Assembly (NCBI GenBank): GCA_900109895.1
Contig: FOBR01000009.1
Coordinates: forward strand, 124,001 to 188,000
Length of the DNA: 64,000 bases
Direction of reading: 5' to 3'
From: a bacterium A37T11
GTDB lineage: Bacteria; Bacteroidota; Bacteroidia; Sphingobacteriales; Sphingobacteriaceae
Part shown: piece after piece, positions 7,574-16,289 of the stretch
How positions within the stretch are numbered: position 1 is the stretch's first letter
How the letters are laid out: each line of letters starts with the position of its first letter
Program-made: the position numbers and the translations under genes
The notes under the pieces: generated by a model
Databases searched by the model: none
What the model saw: only the letters and a program-made list of their open reading frames with translations
Told to the model about the DNA's origin: nothing

Positions 7574-9046
7574 TCAATTAGCTTCCTTAGCTTCCTGCAT
7601 AATAGCTTCCAAGCGCTGGCTGTAGTGTAAAATGGTGTCTTTGTTGGGCGTGGCTCCTTGCGCCAGGGCGTCGTAAATGTATTGATAATTGGAAATCCGC
7701 AGATTGCTGTATTTCAGCAATACTTGATTTCGGGCATGCAGCGCTGGTGGCAGTTGCAAGGTATCAACATCCTTTACCAGCTGGATGGCTTCATTCCAAT
7801 AATAGATGCCACGGTTTTTGATCTCTGCCATCACCTCTTCTTTAGAAGCATAAGTGCGCTTATATGAATAAACTTCCATCGCCAGTGCTTCCAACGTGGA
7901 GAACGTTTCCATCCGTTTCTTATACTGATCAATATCATCAGGCAGCTGTTGGAAAAAATAGCCAAACAGTCCTGCCATGAACACCGCTGTGGCTGCAAAG
8001 ATTCCTACTGAAAGATTCCCTGTAGGATTACCTTTCAGCGTGGGATAAAGGGCAAAGCCTAAAACGATGCCTGTCAGCAAGCCGCCCACATGCGCTGCAT
8101 TATCTACCCCGTCATTGGTAAACCCACCCAACAGACTATAGCCGACGAAGATCAATATGCTTCCCATAAAAGACCAACGTAACCTGGCATCAACCAAATT
8201 GGTGCTCAGCAACGCCAGATAGAGGCCATACATACCAAATATTGCTCCAGACGCTCCAATACACACAATAAACTCATTCCAGTAGATGCTTACCATGCTG
8301 CCGGCAATTCCTGCCAACAGATAAGCTGTCAAAAACCTCCACCTGCCCAAAATGGGCTCCAGTACTGCGCCAATATAATAAAGTGCATACATATTAAAGA
8401 CCAGATGAAAAAAACTGGCATGCAGAAAGATACAGGTTAACATACGCCACCACTGCCCGTCCTGCGTTTCTATCCGAAAGTTGGCACCCCAAGCCACCAA
8501 TGTGTCAGCCGTTAGTGTAAAGCCATGCTTTTCACAAATGATCATAAGGGCATATATTAGACTATTCAGCCAGATAAGGAGTGGTGTAATGAAATAGTCT
8601 CCTCCAACAATTAAGAAACTAAAAAGCTCTGTAGTTCCTGTAGGTTTATGGGGCTCCTCATCCAACATTTCATCGTCCTGCTCCAGTTCCTGCATCAACG
8701 CTTTATACCGTTCATCCAGATCGTCTGTTGCCAAGCGTTGCTTTTCATGGTGAAAGGCTTCCATGAACTGTTCTATATTTTGCCGATTCTTTCCACCATC
8801 TATCAGTTGATAACCTTTGCATTGGCTCAATAAGCTGGCCCCCGTATCCCAAACTGTTAAGCTAACCTGCTCACCATCTCTGGCTTCCCGGCTACCTGTG
8901 AAGGCAATGATCGTATCGGCATCGGCAAAAGCAATGTCCCAACCAAGTTGTTTAGCCACCTCCATGGCCATGACCAAAAAATGCGTGGGAGGAATGCCGT
9001 CAAGGGGCATCGCCAAAGAATAATGCGGATTAAGACCAATAGCCAT
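7574..9046 (-). CDS. Rhomboid-family intramembrane serine protease with extra soluble domains
   Basis: 490 residues. The central part (about 150-345) is a rhomboid core with at least six membrane helices. The catalytic serine is S266 in GASGA and the histidine is H319 in NAAHVGG. H214 and N218 in the FLHASFFHLVFN segment match the conserved HxxxN of the family. It should cleave transmembrane substrates within the inner membrane. Unusual are a soluble N-terminal domain of about 120 residues (mixed alpha/beta, no recognised family), an acidic linker at about 107-135, and a helical tail of about 120 residues. The tail is rich in Tyr, Lys and Glu and is probably cytoplasmic. The substrate is unknown. 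Confidence 0.9.
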   Translation of the reverse strand: MAIGLNPHYSLAMPLDGIPPTHFLVMAMEVAKQLGWDIAFADADTIIAFTGSREARDGEQVSLTVWDTGASLLSQCKGYQLIDGGKNRQNIEQFMEAFHHEKQRLATDDLDERYKALMQELEQDDEMLDEEPHKPTGTTELFSFLIVGGDYFITPLLIWLNSLIYALMIICEKHGFTLTADTLVAWGANFRIETQDGQWWRMLTCIFLHASFFHLVFNMYALYYIGAVLEPILGRWRFLTAYLLAGIAGSMVSIYWNEFIVCIGASGAIFGMYGLYLALLSTNLVDARLRWSFMGSILIFVGYSLLGGFTNDGVDNAAHVGGLLTGIVLGFALYPTLKGNPTGNLSVGIFAATAVFMAGLFGYFFQQLPDDIDQYKKRMETFSTLEALAMEVYSYKRTYASKEEVMAEIKNRGIYYWNEAIQLVKDVDTLQLPPALHARNQVLLKYSNLRISNYQYIYDALAQGATPNKDTILHYSQRLEAIMQEAKEAN

Positions 9047-9068
9047 GTAACAGAAATATTTGCCTTAA

Positions 9069-9101
9069 AAATAAGGTAAAAAACGGATGGTTACCTTATT
9101 T
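9069..9101 (-). terminator. Intrinsic terminator after the M56 gene
   Basis: Perfect 11-bp inverted repeat AAATAAGGTAA/TTACCTTATTT (9069-9079 and 9091-9101), about 100 nt downstream of the M56 stop, with a T-rich continuation on the minus strand. The loop is 11 nt. The stem is AT-rich, so confidence is moderate. Confidence 0.5.
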
Positions 9102-9202
9102 ATTTGCGGATAAAAGGAAAGCAGGTTTTACACGCCTCTTGATTCATATACCTTCTGATTATTTGGGTGAATGTATGCATGTTCCGGCATATTACAAATG
9201 CG

Positions 9203-10642
9203 CTATTTTTTGGCAGGGCCTTTTTCGGTTTTTGTATGAATTTCTATGACGCCGTTGTTGCCAAGTGAACCATAAGTAGCTACGGCAGATTGATCTTTTA
9301 AAACGTTGATTGACTCGATGGTTTTCGGATCCATTTTGTTCATGGCTTCTTTACTGGCAACTTTCCCGTCGATAATATACAAAGGTTCGTCAGAGGTTAG
9401 GCGGCCGTAACCCCTGACAATTTTCGATGTATCGGAATCTGATTTTACCGATACCGGAGGCCGCCCGATGATGGTAATGACCCCGGTGTCTGATTTGGCC
9501 TCTGCTTTGGTAGTGACCAGGATAACACCATTGGACCCTCTACTGCCGTATATGACAGCAGCATTTTTGTCTTTAAGCACATTGACAGACTCAATTTTTT
9601 TTGGATCGATCGCATCGAGCGTTTTCTGATTAGAAGGCTCGCCATTTAAAATGATCAATGGGTTCTTTCCGTTTTTTTCTTTAATTAGGAAGGTATGTTT
9701 TGCGTTGCTTTTTTTTGCCGGAACACTGTCTTGGGTGAGCGGTACATTGGCTGCAATTTGCTTGTCCTTAGCAGCTTTTGGATGTTCCTGATAGGCCTTA
9801 CTGATGGTAAATACTGACACAAATAACAAGATAACGGGCACCAATAGCAAGTACTTACCCAAATGGAATTGGGACGATTGTTTTTTATTCATCATGATGA
9901 TTCGATTTTTAAGGTTTTTAAAATTAAAATTATTGGCCAACAGGGGCTGATGTGCTGTGAGTGTTCTGAGCAAATTGTATTGATAAGTTTTGGCATCTAA
10001 ACCGCTATTTAGCACACGACGATCCGTAATGAATTCCAGATTTTCGCGGATGGCCTGGCGAAGCAACCAGGCAGCGGGATTAAACCAACCGACGAGCAGC
10101 AGGAACTCTGCCAGCAACACGTCAATGCTGTGCAGTTGCTGTACGTGGATAAATTCATGGCGGAAGATCTCGTGCAGCTCTGCTTCCGCATGTCCGGCCC
10201 TGTGCAAGTAGATCTGCTTCCAAAAAGAAAAGGGGCTAATGGCCTGCCGCGTATTTCGATAGGTATACTGCTGCCATTCATCAGGTGTGGAATGCCGGTG
10301 GATGCGCCGGATGCTGTGCAACTGAACAACCAGCCGGGATGCCATTACCACAAGGGCGATGCCCAAAAGTATTTCAACATAAGGCCACGCAGAAAAAGAA
10401 TGGTCTACTTGAAATGATAAAGAGCTAATTGGCACTCCAGCTGTCGCATGAACGATTTGTTGCCGGGCCCAAAGTGCGCTGAAATCCATAAAAGGATACA
10501 AAAGGGAAAAACCAACAGCAAAGAGCAGGTACCAGCGGTTAAGTTGGTAAAAAGTGATCCGTCGCAGCAAGCCATAATAGCCTGCACAGAACAGCAGCAC
10601 AGCAATGTTCACTTTGAGGAGGTATATGATGGCATCGGGCAC
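9203..10642 (-). CDS. M56 (BlaR1-like) membrane metallopeptidase with two plug-like repeats
   Basis: 479 residues from a GTG at 10642. Counting from that start, there are hydrophobic helices in the first 110 residues, then a zinc protease segment with HEFIH at 162-166 and downstream NLEFITD supplying the third ligand, and one more helix at about 264-285. The periplasmic tail then holds two copies of a TonB-receptor plug-like unit (about 328-379 and 420-471), each with D-P-K-x-I-E-S-[VI]-N-V-L-K-D and a final Y-G-S-x-G-x-N-G-V-I. Partnered with the BlaI-type repressor upstream, it probably senses an envelope signal and triggers repressor cleavage, as BlaR1 does. A TTG start at 10672 would overlap BlaI by 20 nt; the GTG sits 10 nt after the BlaI stop and suits the family better. 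Confidence 0.87.
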   Translation of the reverse strand: MPDAIIYLLKVNIAVLLFCAGYYGLLRRITFYQLNRWYLLFAVGFSLLYPFMDFSALWARQQIVHATAGVPISSLSFQVDHSFSAWPYVEILLGIALVVMASRLVVQLHSIRRIHRHSTPDEWQQYTYRNTRQAISPFSFWKQIYLHRAGHAEAELHEIFRHEFIHVQQLHSIDVLLAEFLLLVGWFNPAAWLLRQAIRENLEFITDRRVLNSGLDAKTYQYNLLRTLTAHQPLLANNFNFKNLKNRIIMMNKKQSSQFHLGKYLLLVPVILLFVSVFTISKAYQEHPKAAKDKQIAANVPLTQDSVPAKKSNAKHTFLIKEKNGKNPLIILNGEPSNQKTLDAIDPKKIESVNVLKDKNAAVIYGSRGSNGVILVTTKAEAKSDTGVITIIGRPPVSVKSDSDTSKIVRGYGRLTSDEPLYIIDGKVASKEAMNKMDPKTIESINVLKDQSAVATYGSLGNNGVIEIHTKTEKGPAKK

Positions 10643-10652
10643 GGCTATTTTT

Positions 10653-11018
10653 TTAATTGTTTTTTTGTTCAATTAATCGGATGATTTCTTTCAACTCATC
10701 GGTACTGATCTTTTCTTCTTTGGCAAAGAAGCTGACCAGGTCTTTGTAGGAGTTCTCAAAGTAATTATTGACAAAACCGTTTATGAACTGTTTTTTATAA
10801 TGCTCCTCAATGATGACGGGTTCATAACGGTAAGAAGTATTGTATTTGACACCCTGTACGTACCCCTTTTTCTCCAGGTTCTTCACGGTGGATGCCAGCG
10901 TAGTATAAGGTACTTTTTGCTCTTCGGGCATGCTGTCCAGCAATTCTTTAATAAAACCACCGTTTTGTCGCCATATTGACTGCATAGCTTCTTCTTCTTG
11001 CTTCGTTAATTTTTCCAT
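10653..11018 (-). CDS. BlaI/MecI-family transcriptional repressor
   Basis: 121 residues. Winged-helix DNA-binding domain (LTKQEEEAMQSIW, PYTTLASTVKNLEKKGYV) followed by a dimerisation region with FVNNYFENSYKDLVSFF. Members repress their own operon and are inactivated by proteolysis through an M56 sensor, here the next gene downstream. The frame opens at 11087, but the ATG at 11018 is chosen because the upstream part lies over the promoter and operator and does not fit the family. Autoregulation is indicated by the palindrome in the promoter spacer (11064-11078). The regulated target beyond this pair is unknown; no beta-lactamase gene is nearby. Confidence 0.92.
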   Translation of the reverse strand: MEKLTKQEEEAMQSIWRQNGGFIKELLDSMPEEQKVPYTTLASTVKNLEKKGYVQGVKYNTSYRYEPVIIEEHYKKQFINGFVNNYFENSYKDLVSFFAKEEKISTDELKEIIRLIEQKNN

Positions 11019-11041
11019 GTTGTATTTATGTTTTCGCGCTT

Positions 11042-11087
11042 GTTTACGAGCACATCGCAAATCTACGAATATTTCGTAAACAAACAA
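11042..11087 (-). promoter_or_regulatory. blaI promoter with nested palindromic operator
   Basis: On the minus strand TAGATTTG (11058-11065) matches the -7 box exactly, and TTG (11085-11087) lies 19 bp upstream. The spacer contains a perfect inverted repeat TACGAA-TAT-TTCGTA (11064-11078). A wider repeat, GTTTACGA (11042-11049) against TCGTAAAC (11074-11081), adds a third half-site near the transcription start. Three copies of the TTACGA word across one promoter fit autorepression by the BlaI-type protein encoded directly downstream. Confidence 0.7.
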
Positions 11088-11194
11088 TTTTTTTTTATTT
11101 TTTTTTATTTAAAGAACTATCAACTTCTAAAAACTTTATTTAGAATAATTATAAATTCTTTTGCAATAATGGGATGTATGCCGTTACTTTGCGC

Positions 11195-12313
11195 ATGCGC
11201 TTTAAAAAGACCATTGGTTTTATACATCTATGGCTCGGACTGGTCTCCGGGTTGTTTGTGCTTTTTATGGGCGTTACCGGATGCATATTAGCCTTTGAAA
11301 CCGAAATTGAAAATGCAACACAAGAATATCGGTTTACCCAAAAACAGCAAAAGACGTTGTTAAAGCCTTCCGTTCTGAAAGCGATCGCTGAAAAGGCTCT
11401 TCCCAACAAGATTGCGCACAGCGTTACCTATGAGGACGGGAGGTCTGCTGTGGTAACTTTTTATAACGATGACCCTGAATATTATTTTTTGACTTTTATA
11501 AACCCATATTCAGGTGAGCTCATCAAACTCAAGGACATGTCCAATGATTTTTTCCGTTTTATTATAGGAGGTCATTATTATTTATGGCTTCCGCCAAATA
11601 TCGGGCAGCCCATCGTGGCAACCGGTACCCTGATTTTTTTGGTCATGCTAATCAGCGGTCTGATTTTATGGTGGCCGCGGAACAAAGCAGGCAGAAAACA
11701 GCGGTTTAAAATCAAATTTAACGCAAAATGGAAGCGTGTTAACTATGACCTGCACAATGTTGTGGGCTTTTATATGCTTTGGGCAGCACTTTTGTTGGCC
11801 ATGAGTGGCTTGGTGATGGGCTTTCAATGGTTTTCCAAATCGGTTTATTGGGTAGCATCTGGCGGCAAGCAGAAGGTTGAATTTTACGCAGCCCCTTCGT
11901 CGGCAAGTACTACCAAAGGCTCCTCTCCTGCTTATGATGCGCTTTGGGAACAGGCTATCCCTCAATGGCAGCAAATGCAGGGCAGCCTGGAGGTGCATTT
12001 TCCCGAAGCTGACAGTGTGGCGGTTGAGCTGGCTTTTAACCCGGATACGGAGACTTATTGGAAAGCCGACTACCGGTATTACGACCAGGAAACGTTGAAA
12101 GAAATACCTGTGCGCCACACCTACGGCTTACTGAAAAATACGTCGGCGGCCGACAAGTTGTTGCGTATGAACTACGACATTCATGTGGGAGCCATTGCAG
12201 GCATCCCGGGAAAAATTTTGGCTTTTTTGTCCAGCCTCACTGCGGCAAGCCTTCCGATAACGGGGTTTATGATCTGGTGGGGAAGGAAAAAGAAAAAAGT
12301 CCGTAGATTTTAG
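11195..12313 (+). CDS. PepSY-associated transmembrane protein
   Basis: 372 residues with four membrane helices: about residues 6-34 (TIGFIHLWLGLVSGLFVLF), 143-165, 185-213 and 340-368. PepSY-type periplasmic regions lie between them. This family sits in the inner membrane and is often linked to iron uptake or ferric-reductase activity; conserved His residues in helices (for example HLWLGL and HNVVGF) are compatible with haem binding. The reductase role is a family-based guess. An ATG also exists at 11174, but MRFKKTIGFIHLW at 11195 matches how the family begins. A near-consensus box TTACTTTG ends 3 nt before 11195. No TonB receptor is adjacent. Confidence 0.85.
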   Translation: MRFKKTIGFIHLWLGLVSGLFVLFMGVTGCILAFETEIENATQEYRFTQKQQKTLLKPSVLKAIAEKALPNKIAHSVTYEDGRSAVVTFYNDDPEYYFLTFINPYSGELIKLKDMSNDFFRFIIGGHYYLWLPPNIGQPIVATGTLIFLVMLISGLILWWPRNKAGRKQRFKIKFNAKWKRVNYDLHNVVGFYMLWAALLLAMSGLVMGFQWFSKSVYWVASGGKQKVEFYAAPSSASTTKGSSPAYDALWEQAIPQWQQMQGSLEVHFPEADSVAVELAFNPDTETYWKADYRYYDQETLKEIPVRHTYGLLKNTSAADKLLRMNYDIHVGAIAGIPGKILAFLSSLTAASLPITGFMIWWGRKKKKVRRF

Positions 12314-12335
12314 TAAATTTGTGTTTCAACACAAA
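12314..12335 (+). promoter_or_regulatory. Promoter box overlapping a perfect palindrome, J-domain gene
   Basis: TAAATTTG (12314-12321) is an exact -7 match. The inverted repeat TTTGTGTT-TC-AACACAAA (12318-12335) overlaps it and covers the expected transcription start, 5 nt before the ATG at 12341. No TTG at -33. It could be an operator or a 5' hairpin in the mRNA. Confidence 0.45.
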
Positions 12336-12340
12336 CGTAC

Positions 12341-13408
12341 ATGTTCATCACAATCCCTGACCAACAGGTCATCAGTATACTTGGGAATAACGAAATTCCT
12401 TTGACGAAAAACCAGCAAGAATTTAACCGCCTTAATAAACAGATAGCAAGGTTGAAGCTACTGATTGAAACAGATCGTAATCGAATGGATGTGCTTTATG
12501 CTGCTTACATGAAGCTCATACCACCATTGGCTGAACGCGATGCCCGGCTGCGGTTTGATTTAGCGCGGATAATGGCGGATAGAAGCTTTCAGTATAAATG
12601 GCCAAAAAATGAATGGAAAACGCTTAGTGAATCCATTGCTGTTTTGTGCGGGCAGTCTTTTGCCATGCTGGAGCTGACGGAGGATGAATTGACCTTTTAT
12701 CACCAGTGGGTTAAAATGCCCCTGGAGGTTGATAAAGCAGAGGAAATAGTGGAGGATGATGGCCGCAGGGAACAAAACTGGGAACGTAAGAAAAGCAAGA
12801 AAACGCTGGAAAAGGAACTGCAGGAACAAAACCTAATGGCGATGCAGCAAAGGAGTATCCGTTCAGTTTATTTAACGTTGGCCAAGGCTTTGCATCCGGA
12901 TAAGGCTGCCTCAGAAGAGGAACGCCTTCAAAAGGAAGAACTCATTAAGCGCGTAACTGGAGCTTACCAAAACAAAGACCTCCCGGCTCTGCTGCTTTTG
13001 GAAAGCGAATGGGTGGCCTTGAATAGTAATCACCTGGCGAGCGTAGGCGATGACAAGCTGCTTTTATATATTCACGCCCTTAAAGTGCAGGTCAAGGCTT
13101 TGAAAGGCGAACATGCGGCATTATTTGATGATCTGAAATATGTAAGCGTTCTTGAATATTCGCAGGTGCCCGAAAAAAAAGCGCTGCAACACATCCGGCT
13201 GGATGCGGCCAACCGTAAACGCTTGATACGTGACTTGGAACTGGGCAACCGTTCGTTAAAAAAGGGTGCATTAAGAAAAGAGATCCTGGATTTGGCTGCG
13301 CAAATTGTTTGGCAATCCAGCGGATTTGATGACTGGGGCATTGACGAAGATGGTCAGCGGGTTTGGGATGAGTGGAGTGAGGAGAAGTTAATTTCCAAGA
13401 TCATTTAA
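12341..13408 (+). CDS. J-domain-like protein of unknown function
   Basis: 355 residues. A J-domain-like segment with the diagnostic HPD at residues 185-187 (YLTLAKALHPDKAAS) lies in the middle of the chain, flanked by charged helices. J domains recruit and stimulate Hsp70 (DnaK). Outside it there is a predicted coiled-coil N terminus (QQEFNRLNKQIARLKLLIE), a very charged linker at about 133-165, and a helical C-terminal half rich in Lys, Leu and Glu. There are no zinc fingers and no Gly/Phe region, so this is not DnaJ itself. Similar proteins in Bacteroidota are annotated only as J-domain or hypothetical. The client is unknown. No signal peptide, so cytoplasmic. Confidence 0.75.
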   Translation: MFITIPDQQVISILGNNEIPLTKNQQEFNRLNKQIARLKLLIETDRNRMDVLYAAYMKLIPPLAERDARLRFDLARIMADRSFQYKWPKNEWKTLSESIAVLCGQSFAMLELTEDELTFYHQWVKMPLEVDKAEEIVEDDGRREQNWERKKSKKTLEKELQEQNLMAMQQRSIRSVYLTLAKALHPDKAASEEERLQKEELIKRVTGAYQNKDLPALLLLESEWVALNSNHLASVGDDKLLLYIHALKVQVKALKGEHAALFDDLKYVSVLEYSQVPEKKALQHIRLDAANRKRLIRDLELGNRSLKKGALRKEILDLAAQIVWQSSGFDDWGIDEDGQRVWDEWSEEKLISKII

Positions 13409-13455
13409 CAACTGTCATATTTTGGAGCCTAAGCGGGCCAATTTGTTTCAATTGG

Positions 13456-13463
13456 TATCTTTG
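13456..13463 (+). promoter_or_regulatory. -7 box TATCTTTG of the APC permease
   Basis: Exact TAnnTTTG, ending 5 nt before the TTG codon at 13469. It supports a start at or very near that TTG and a leaderless or almost leaderless mRNA. No well-spaced -33 TTG was found. Confidence 0.5.
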
Positions 13464-13468
13464 GACGC

Positions 13469-14797
13469 TTGGAGCAAAAAACAACAACCCAAAAAAGAAG
13501 CCTTGGCCTGGTACAGGCTACGGCGATCAATATGACGGATATGGTGGGGATAGGGCCTTTTATTACCCTCCCGATGGTCATCGCTATGATGAACGGTCCG
13601 TATTTTTTGTATGCCTGGCTGGTTGGTGCGTTGCTATCTATGGTAGATGCGATGGTTTGGAGCGAGCTGGGAGCCGCATTTCCGAAGGCAGGGGGTTCAT
13701 ACAATTTTTTGAAGGAAACCTATGGCAGCCCCGGTGCAGGGAAGTTAATGAGTTTTCTGTTTGTGTGGCAAACCATGATACAAGCTCCTTTGGTAATTGC
13801 TTCGGCGGCAATTGGATTTGCATACTATTTTTCTTACTTAGTTCCTTTAAGCCCAATAGGGTCCAAACTAGTTAGTGGCAGTGTGGTTATTGCGGTTATT
13901 TTATTATTATACCGCCGTATTGAAACCATCGGCAAGATCAGCGTGATAATGTGGGGGGCTGTATTGATCACCCTGGGATGGATCATTGGTGGTGGTTTGT
14001 TTTATGGTCATTTTACCGCTCCAATTAGGCATATCAATGATGGCATCCATGTAAATTATGCATTTATGACGGCTATAGGCTTTGCCAGCGTAAAAAGTGT
14101 ATACAGTTATTTGGGCTACTATAATGTATGCCACCTGGGGGGCGAAATTGTAAATCCTTCTAAAAATATTCCGCGCAGCATGTTTTTGTCTATTGCTGGT
14201 ATTGCAGTACTTTATTTAATGATGAACATTAGTGTGGTGAGCGTCATTCCCTGGCAGCAGGCCAAAGATAGCCCTTTTGTAATTAGCGCCTTTATGCAGG
14301 AATTGGCCGGCCCGCTAGCGGCAAAGCTGATCACTTGCCTGGTGCTGCTGGTAGCCTTTGCTTCGTTATTTTCAGCAACGCTGGGTTATAGCCGTATTCC
14401 TTATGCTGCAGCAGTGGATGGATCTTTCTTCAAAAGCTTTGCGAAACTACACCCTAAAGGTGGTTTCCCGTATGTATCCCTCTTGTTTATTGGCTCGGTG
14501 GCGTTTGTATTCAGTTTGCTTTTTAGGCTGAGTGATGTAATCAGCGCCATCCTGGCCATGCGTATCATGGTACAATTCATAGGTCAGGCGATTGGTTTGC
14601 TCCTCCTTCGGAAAAAACGAGCCAAAGACGATTTTCCGTATAAAATGCCTTTTTTCCCGTGGCCCGTTTACCTGGCGATAGCCCTGTGGGCTGGAATATT
14701 ATGGTCTACCGGTTTGCCCATGGTTATCGGTGGCTTGGCAACGGCCCTTCTGGGTATGGTTGTTTACTTTATAAAATCAAAGCTGGCAAAGCCCTAA
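13469..14797 (+). CDS. APC-superfamily amino-acid permease
   Basis: 442 residues, about 12 membrane helices, belonging to the amino acid-polyamine-organocation superfamily. The first helix region, NMTDMVGIGPFITLPMVIAM, contains the unwound G-[IV]-G segment that binds substrate in APC transporters. GGSYNFLKETYGSP is the loop after helix 2. It should take up an amino acid or related compound across the inner membrane; the substrate cannot be assigned. The start is a TTG (MEQKTTTQKRSLGLVQA). No ATG precedes the first helix except the one within that helix, and a TATCTTTG box lies 5 nt upstream. It abuts the convergent NtrC-type gene. Confidence 0.88.
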   Translation: MEQKTTTQKRSLGLVQATAINMTDMVGIGPFITLPMVIAMMNGPYFLYAWLVGALLSMVDAMVWSELGAAFPKAGGSYNFLKETYGSPGAGKLMSFLFVWQTMIQAPLVIASAAIGFAYYFSYLVPLSPIGSKLVSGSVVIAVILLLYRRIETIGKISVIMWGAVLITLGWIIGGGLFYGHFTAPIRHINDGIHVNYAFMTAIGFASVKSVYSYLGYYNVCHLGGEIVNPSKNIPRSMFLSIAGIAVLYLMMNISVVSVIPWQQAKDSPFVISAFMQELAGPLAAKLITCLVLLVAFASLFSATLGYSRIPYAAAVDGSFFKSFAKLHPKGGFPYVSLLFIGSVAFVFSLLFRLSDVISAILAMRIMVQFIGQAIGLLLLRKKRAKDDFPYKMPFFPWPVYLAIALWAGILWSTGLPMVIGGLATALLGMVVYFIKSKLAKP

Positions 14798-16174
14798 TTA
14801 TTCTATTCCGTATTTTTCTAATTTATTGTAGAGCGTTTTGCGGTCTATATTGAGCATTTGGGCCGCTTTGCTTTTGTTGTATTTAGCCTTTTGCAGCACA
14901 TCAATGATCAGGTTGCGTTCATGGGCTTCACTTTGAGAGCGAAGATCAACCGTATCTTTGGGAAATGCGGGTATGGCTTGTGGTTGGCGCATGGAAAAGA
15001 CCATTTCATCGGGAAGCGCATCCGCCTTTGCTTCTTCGCCGGGTGTAAGCAGCACCATGCGTTTGATGACATTTTTTAGCTCCCGGAGGTTACCTGGCCA
15101 GTCATAAGTAGCAAAAATACTGCGCACTTCATCGCTAAGATTTGTTACTTGCCGGCCAAGTTCTTCATTGGCTTTGGCAACAAAATAATCTATAAAAAGG
15201 TCCAGATCGGCTCCGCGGTCGCGCAAGGAGGGAACAATAATTTCAAATTCATTGATGCGGTGATATAGGTCTTCCCGAAAAGTACCGTTTGCTGCGTTTC
15301 CGAAAAGTTCATCATTGGTGGCCGCAATAACCCGCACATCTACTTTGACGTGCTTGTTGGCGCCTACGGGTTGTATAACGCGTTCCTGCAATGCACGCAA
15401 TAACTTAACTTGTACATCGTAACTCAGATTACCAATTTCATCCAGAAACAAGGTGCCTCCGGATGCTTCCTCAAATTGGCCCCGTTTGTCGGTGAGGGCT
15501 CCTGTAAATGAGCCTTTAATATGACCAAACAGTTCGCTGGCTGCCAATTCTTTTGAAAGCGTACCGCAATCAATAGAAATAAAAGGTTTGTTTGCCCGTT
15601 TGCTGTGGGTGTGAATGGCTCGCGCCACATATTCTTTACCAGTGCCACTTTCGCCGCGGATAAGTACTGACATTTCTGTGGGGGCAACAAGTTTGATGTA
15701 TTCCTGCAATTTTTTTGCTTCCGGGCTTTTGCCTTCAACATATTCGGGCAATCCTTCGGCTAGGTCTTTAACTTTTGAAATGGAACGTTGTTTCCCGCTT
15801 GATTCCTGCATGTCGCCACCATTTAGGGCTTCATTAAGCACCATCAGCAGTTCGTCCGGATTTACAGGTTTTGTAATATAATCAAAGACACCTTGGCGCA
15901 TGGCCCTTACGGCTGTGCGAACGTCATTAAAACTGGTCATGATAATAGCAGGGATTAATGATCCTTTATCACGAAATGCTTGCAATACATCCAATCCTGT
16001 TCCATCTGCCAGCCGGTAATCAAGCAATATAAGATCAAAAGAAGTGTTATAAACGGCCTCTATGCCTCCTTTTACATTGTAAGTTACCGTGACTTCATGC
16101 CCGTTCTTTTTTAAAAATCCGTCGAGTATCGCCGAAAAGGTTGTATCGTCTTCCACCAGCAGTATTTGCGCCAT
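14798..16174 (-). CDS. NtrC-family sigma-54-dependent response regulator
   Basis: 458 residues in three domains. The receiver (1-120) has acidic D9/D10, phospho-acceptor D52 in LLDYRLADG and a conserved Lys in ITKPVNP. The AAA+ domain has Walker A GESGTGKE at 174-181, the sigma-54 loop as GSFTGA at 221-226 and a Walker B-type LFLDEIG near 243. A Fis-type helix-turn-helix is at the C terminus (NKSKAAQMLNIDRKTLYNKL). When phosphorylated it should activate RpoN-dependent promoters. The loop carries Ser in place of the usual first Ala; this is a variant rather than a loss. No histidine kinase is adjacent, so the partner lies elsewhere. Confidence 0.94.
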   Translation of the reverse strand: MAQILLVEDDTTFSAILDGFLKKNGHEVTVTYNVKGGIEAVYNTSFDLILLDYRLADGTGLDVLQAFRDKGSLIPAIIMTSFNDVRTAVRAMRQGVFDYITKPVNPDELLMVLNEALNGGDMQESSGKQRSISKVKDLAEGLPEYVEGKSPEAKKLQEYIKLVAPTEMSVLIRGESGTGKEYVARAIHTHSKRANKPFISIDCGTLSKELAASELFGHIKGSFTGALTDKRGQFEEASGGTLFLDEIGNLSYDVQVKLLRALQERVIQPVGANKHVKVDVRVIAATNDELFGNAANGTFREDLYHRINEFEIIVPSLRDRGADLDLFIDYFVAKANEELGRQVTNLSDEVRSIFATYDWPGNLRELKNVIKRMVLLTPGEEAKADALPDEMVFSMRQPQAIPAFPKDTVDLRSQSEAHERNLIIDVLQKAKYNKSKAAQMLNIDRKTLYNKLEKYGIE

Positions 16175-16289
16175 CTTCTATTTTTAAATTCGTAGTTTTT
16201 ATAAATAAACGTCGGTATCCGTTTTTTGTTATTGCAAATTTAACGCTTAGCTTTAAATATACGTCATTTTATGTGGTTATGTTTTATTT

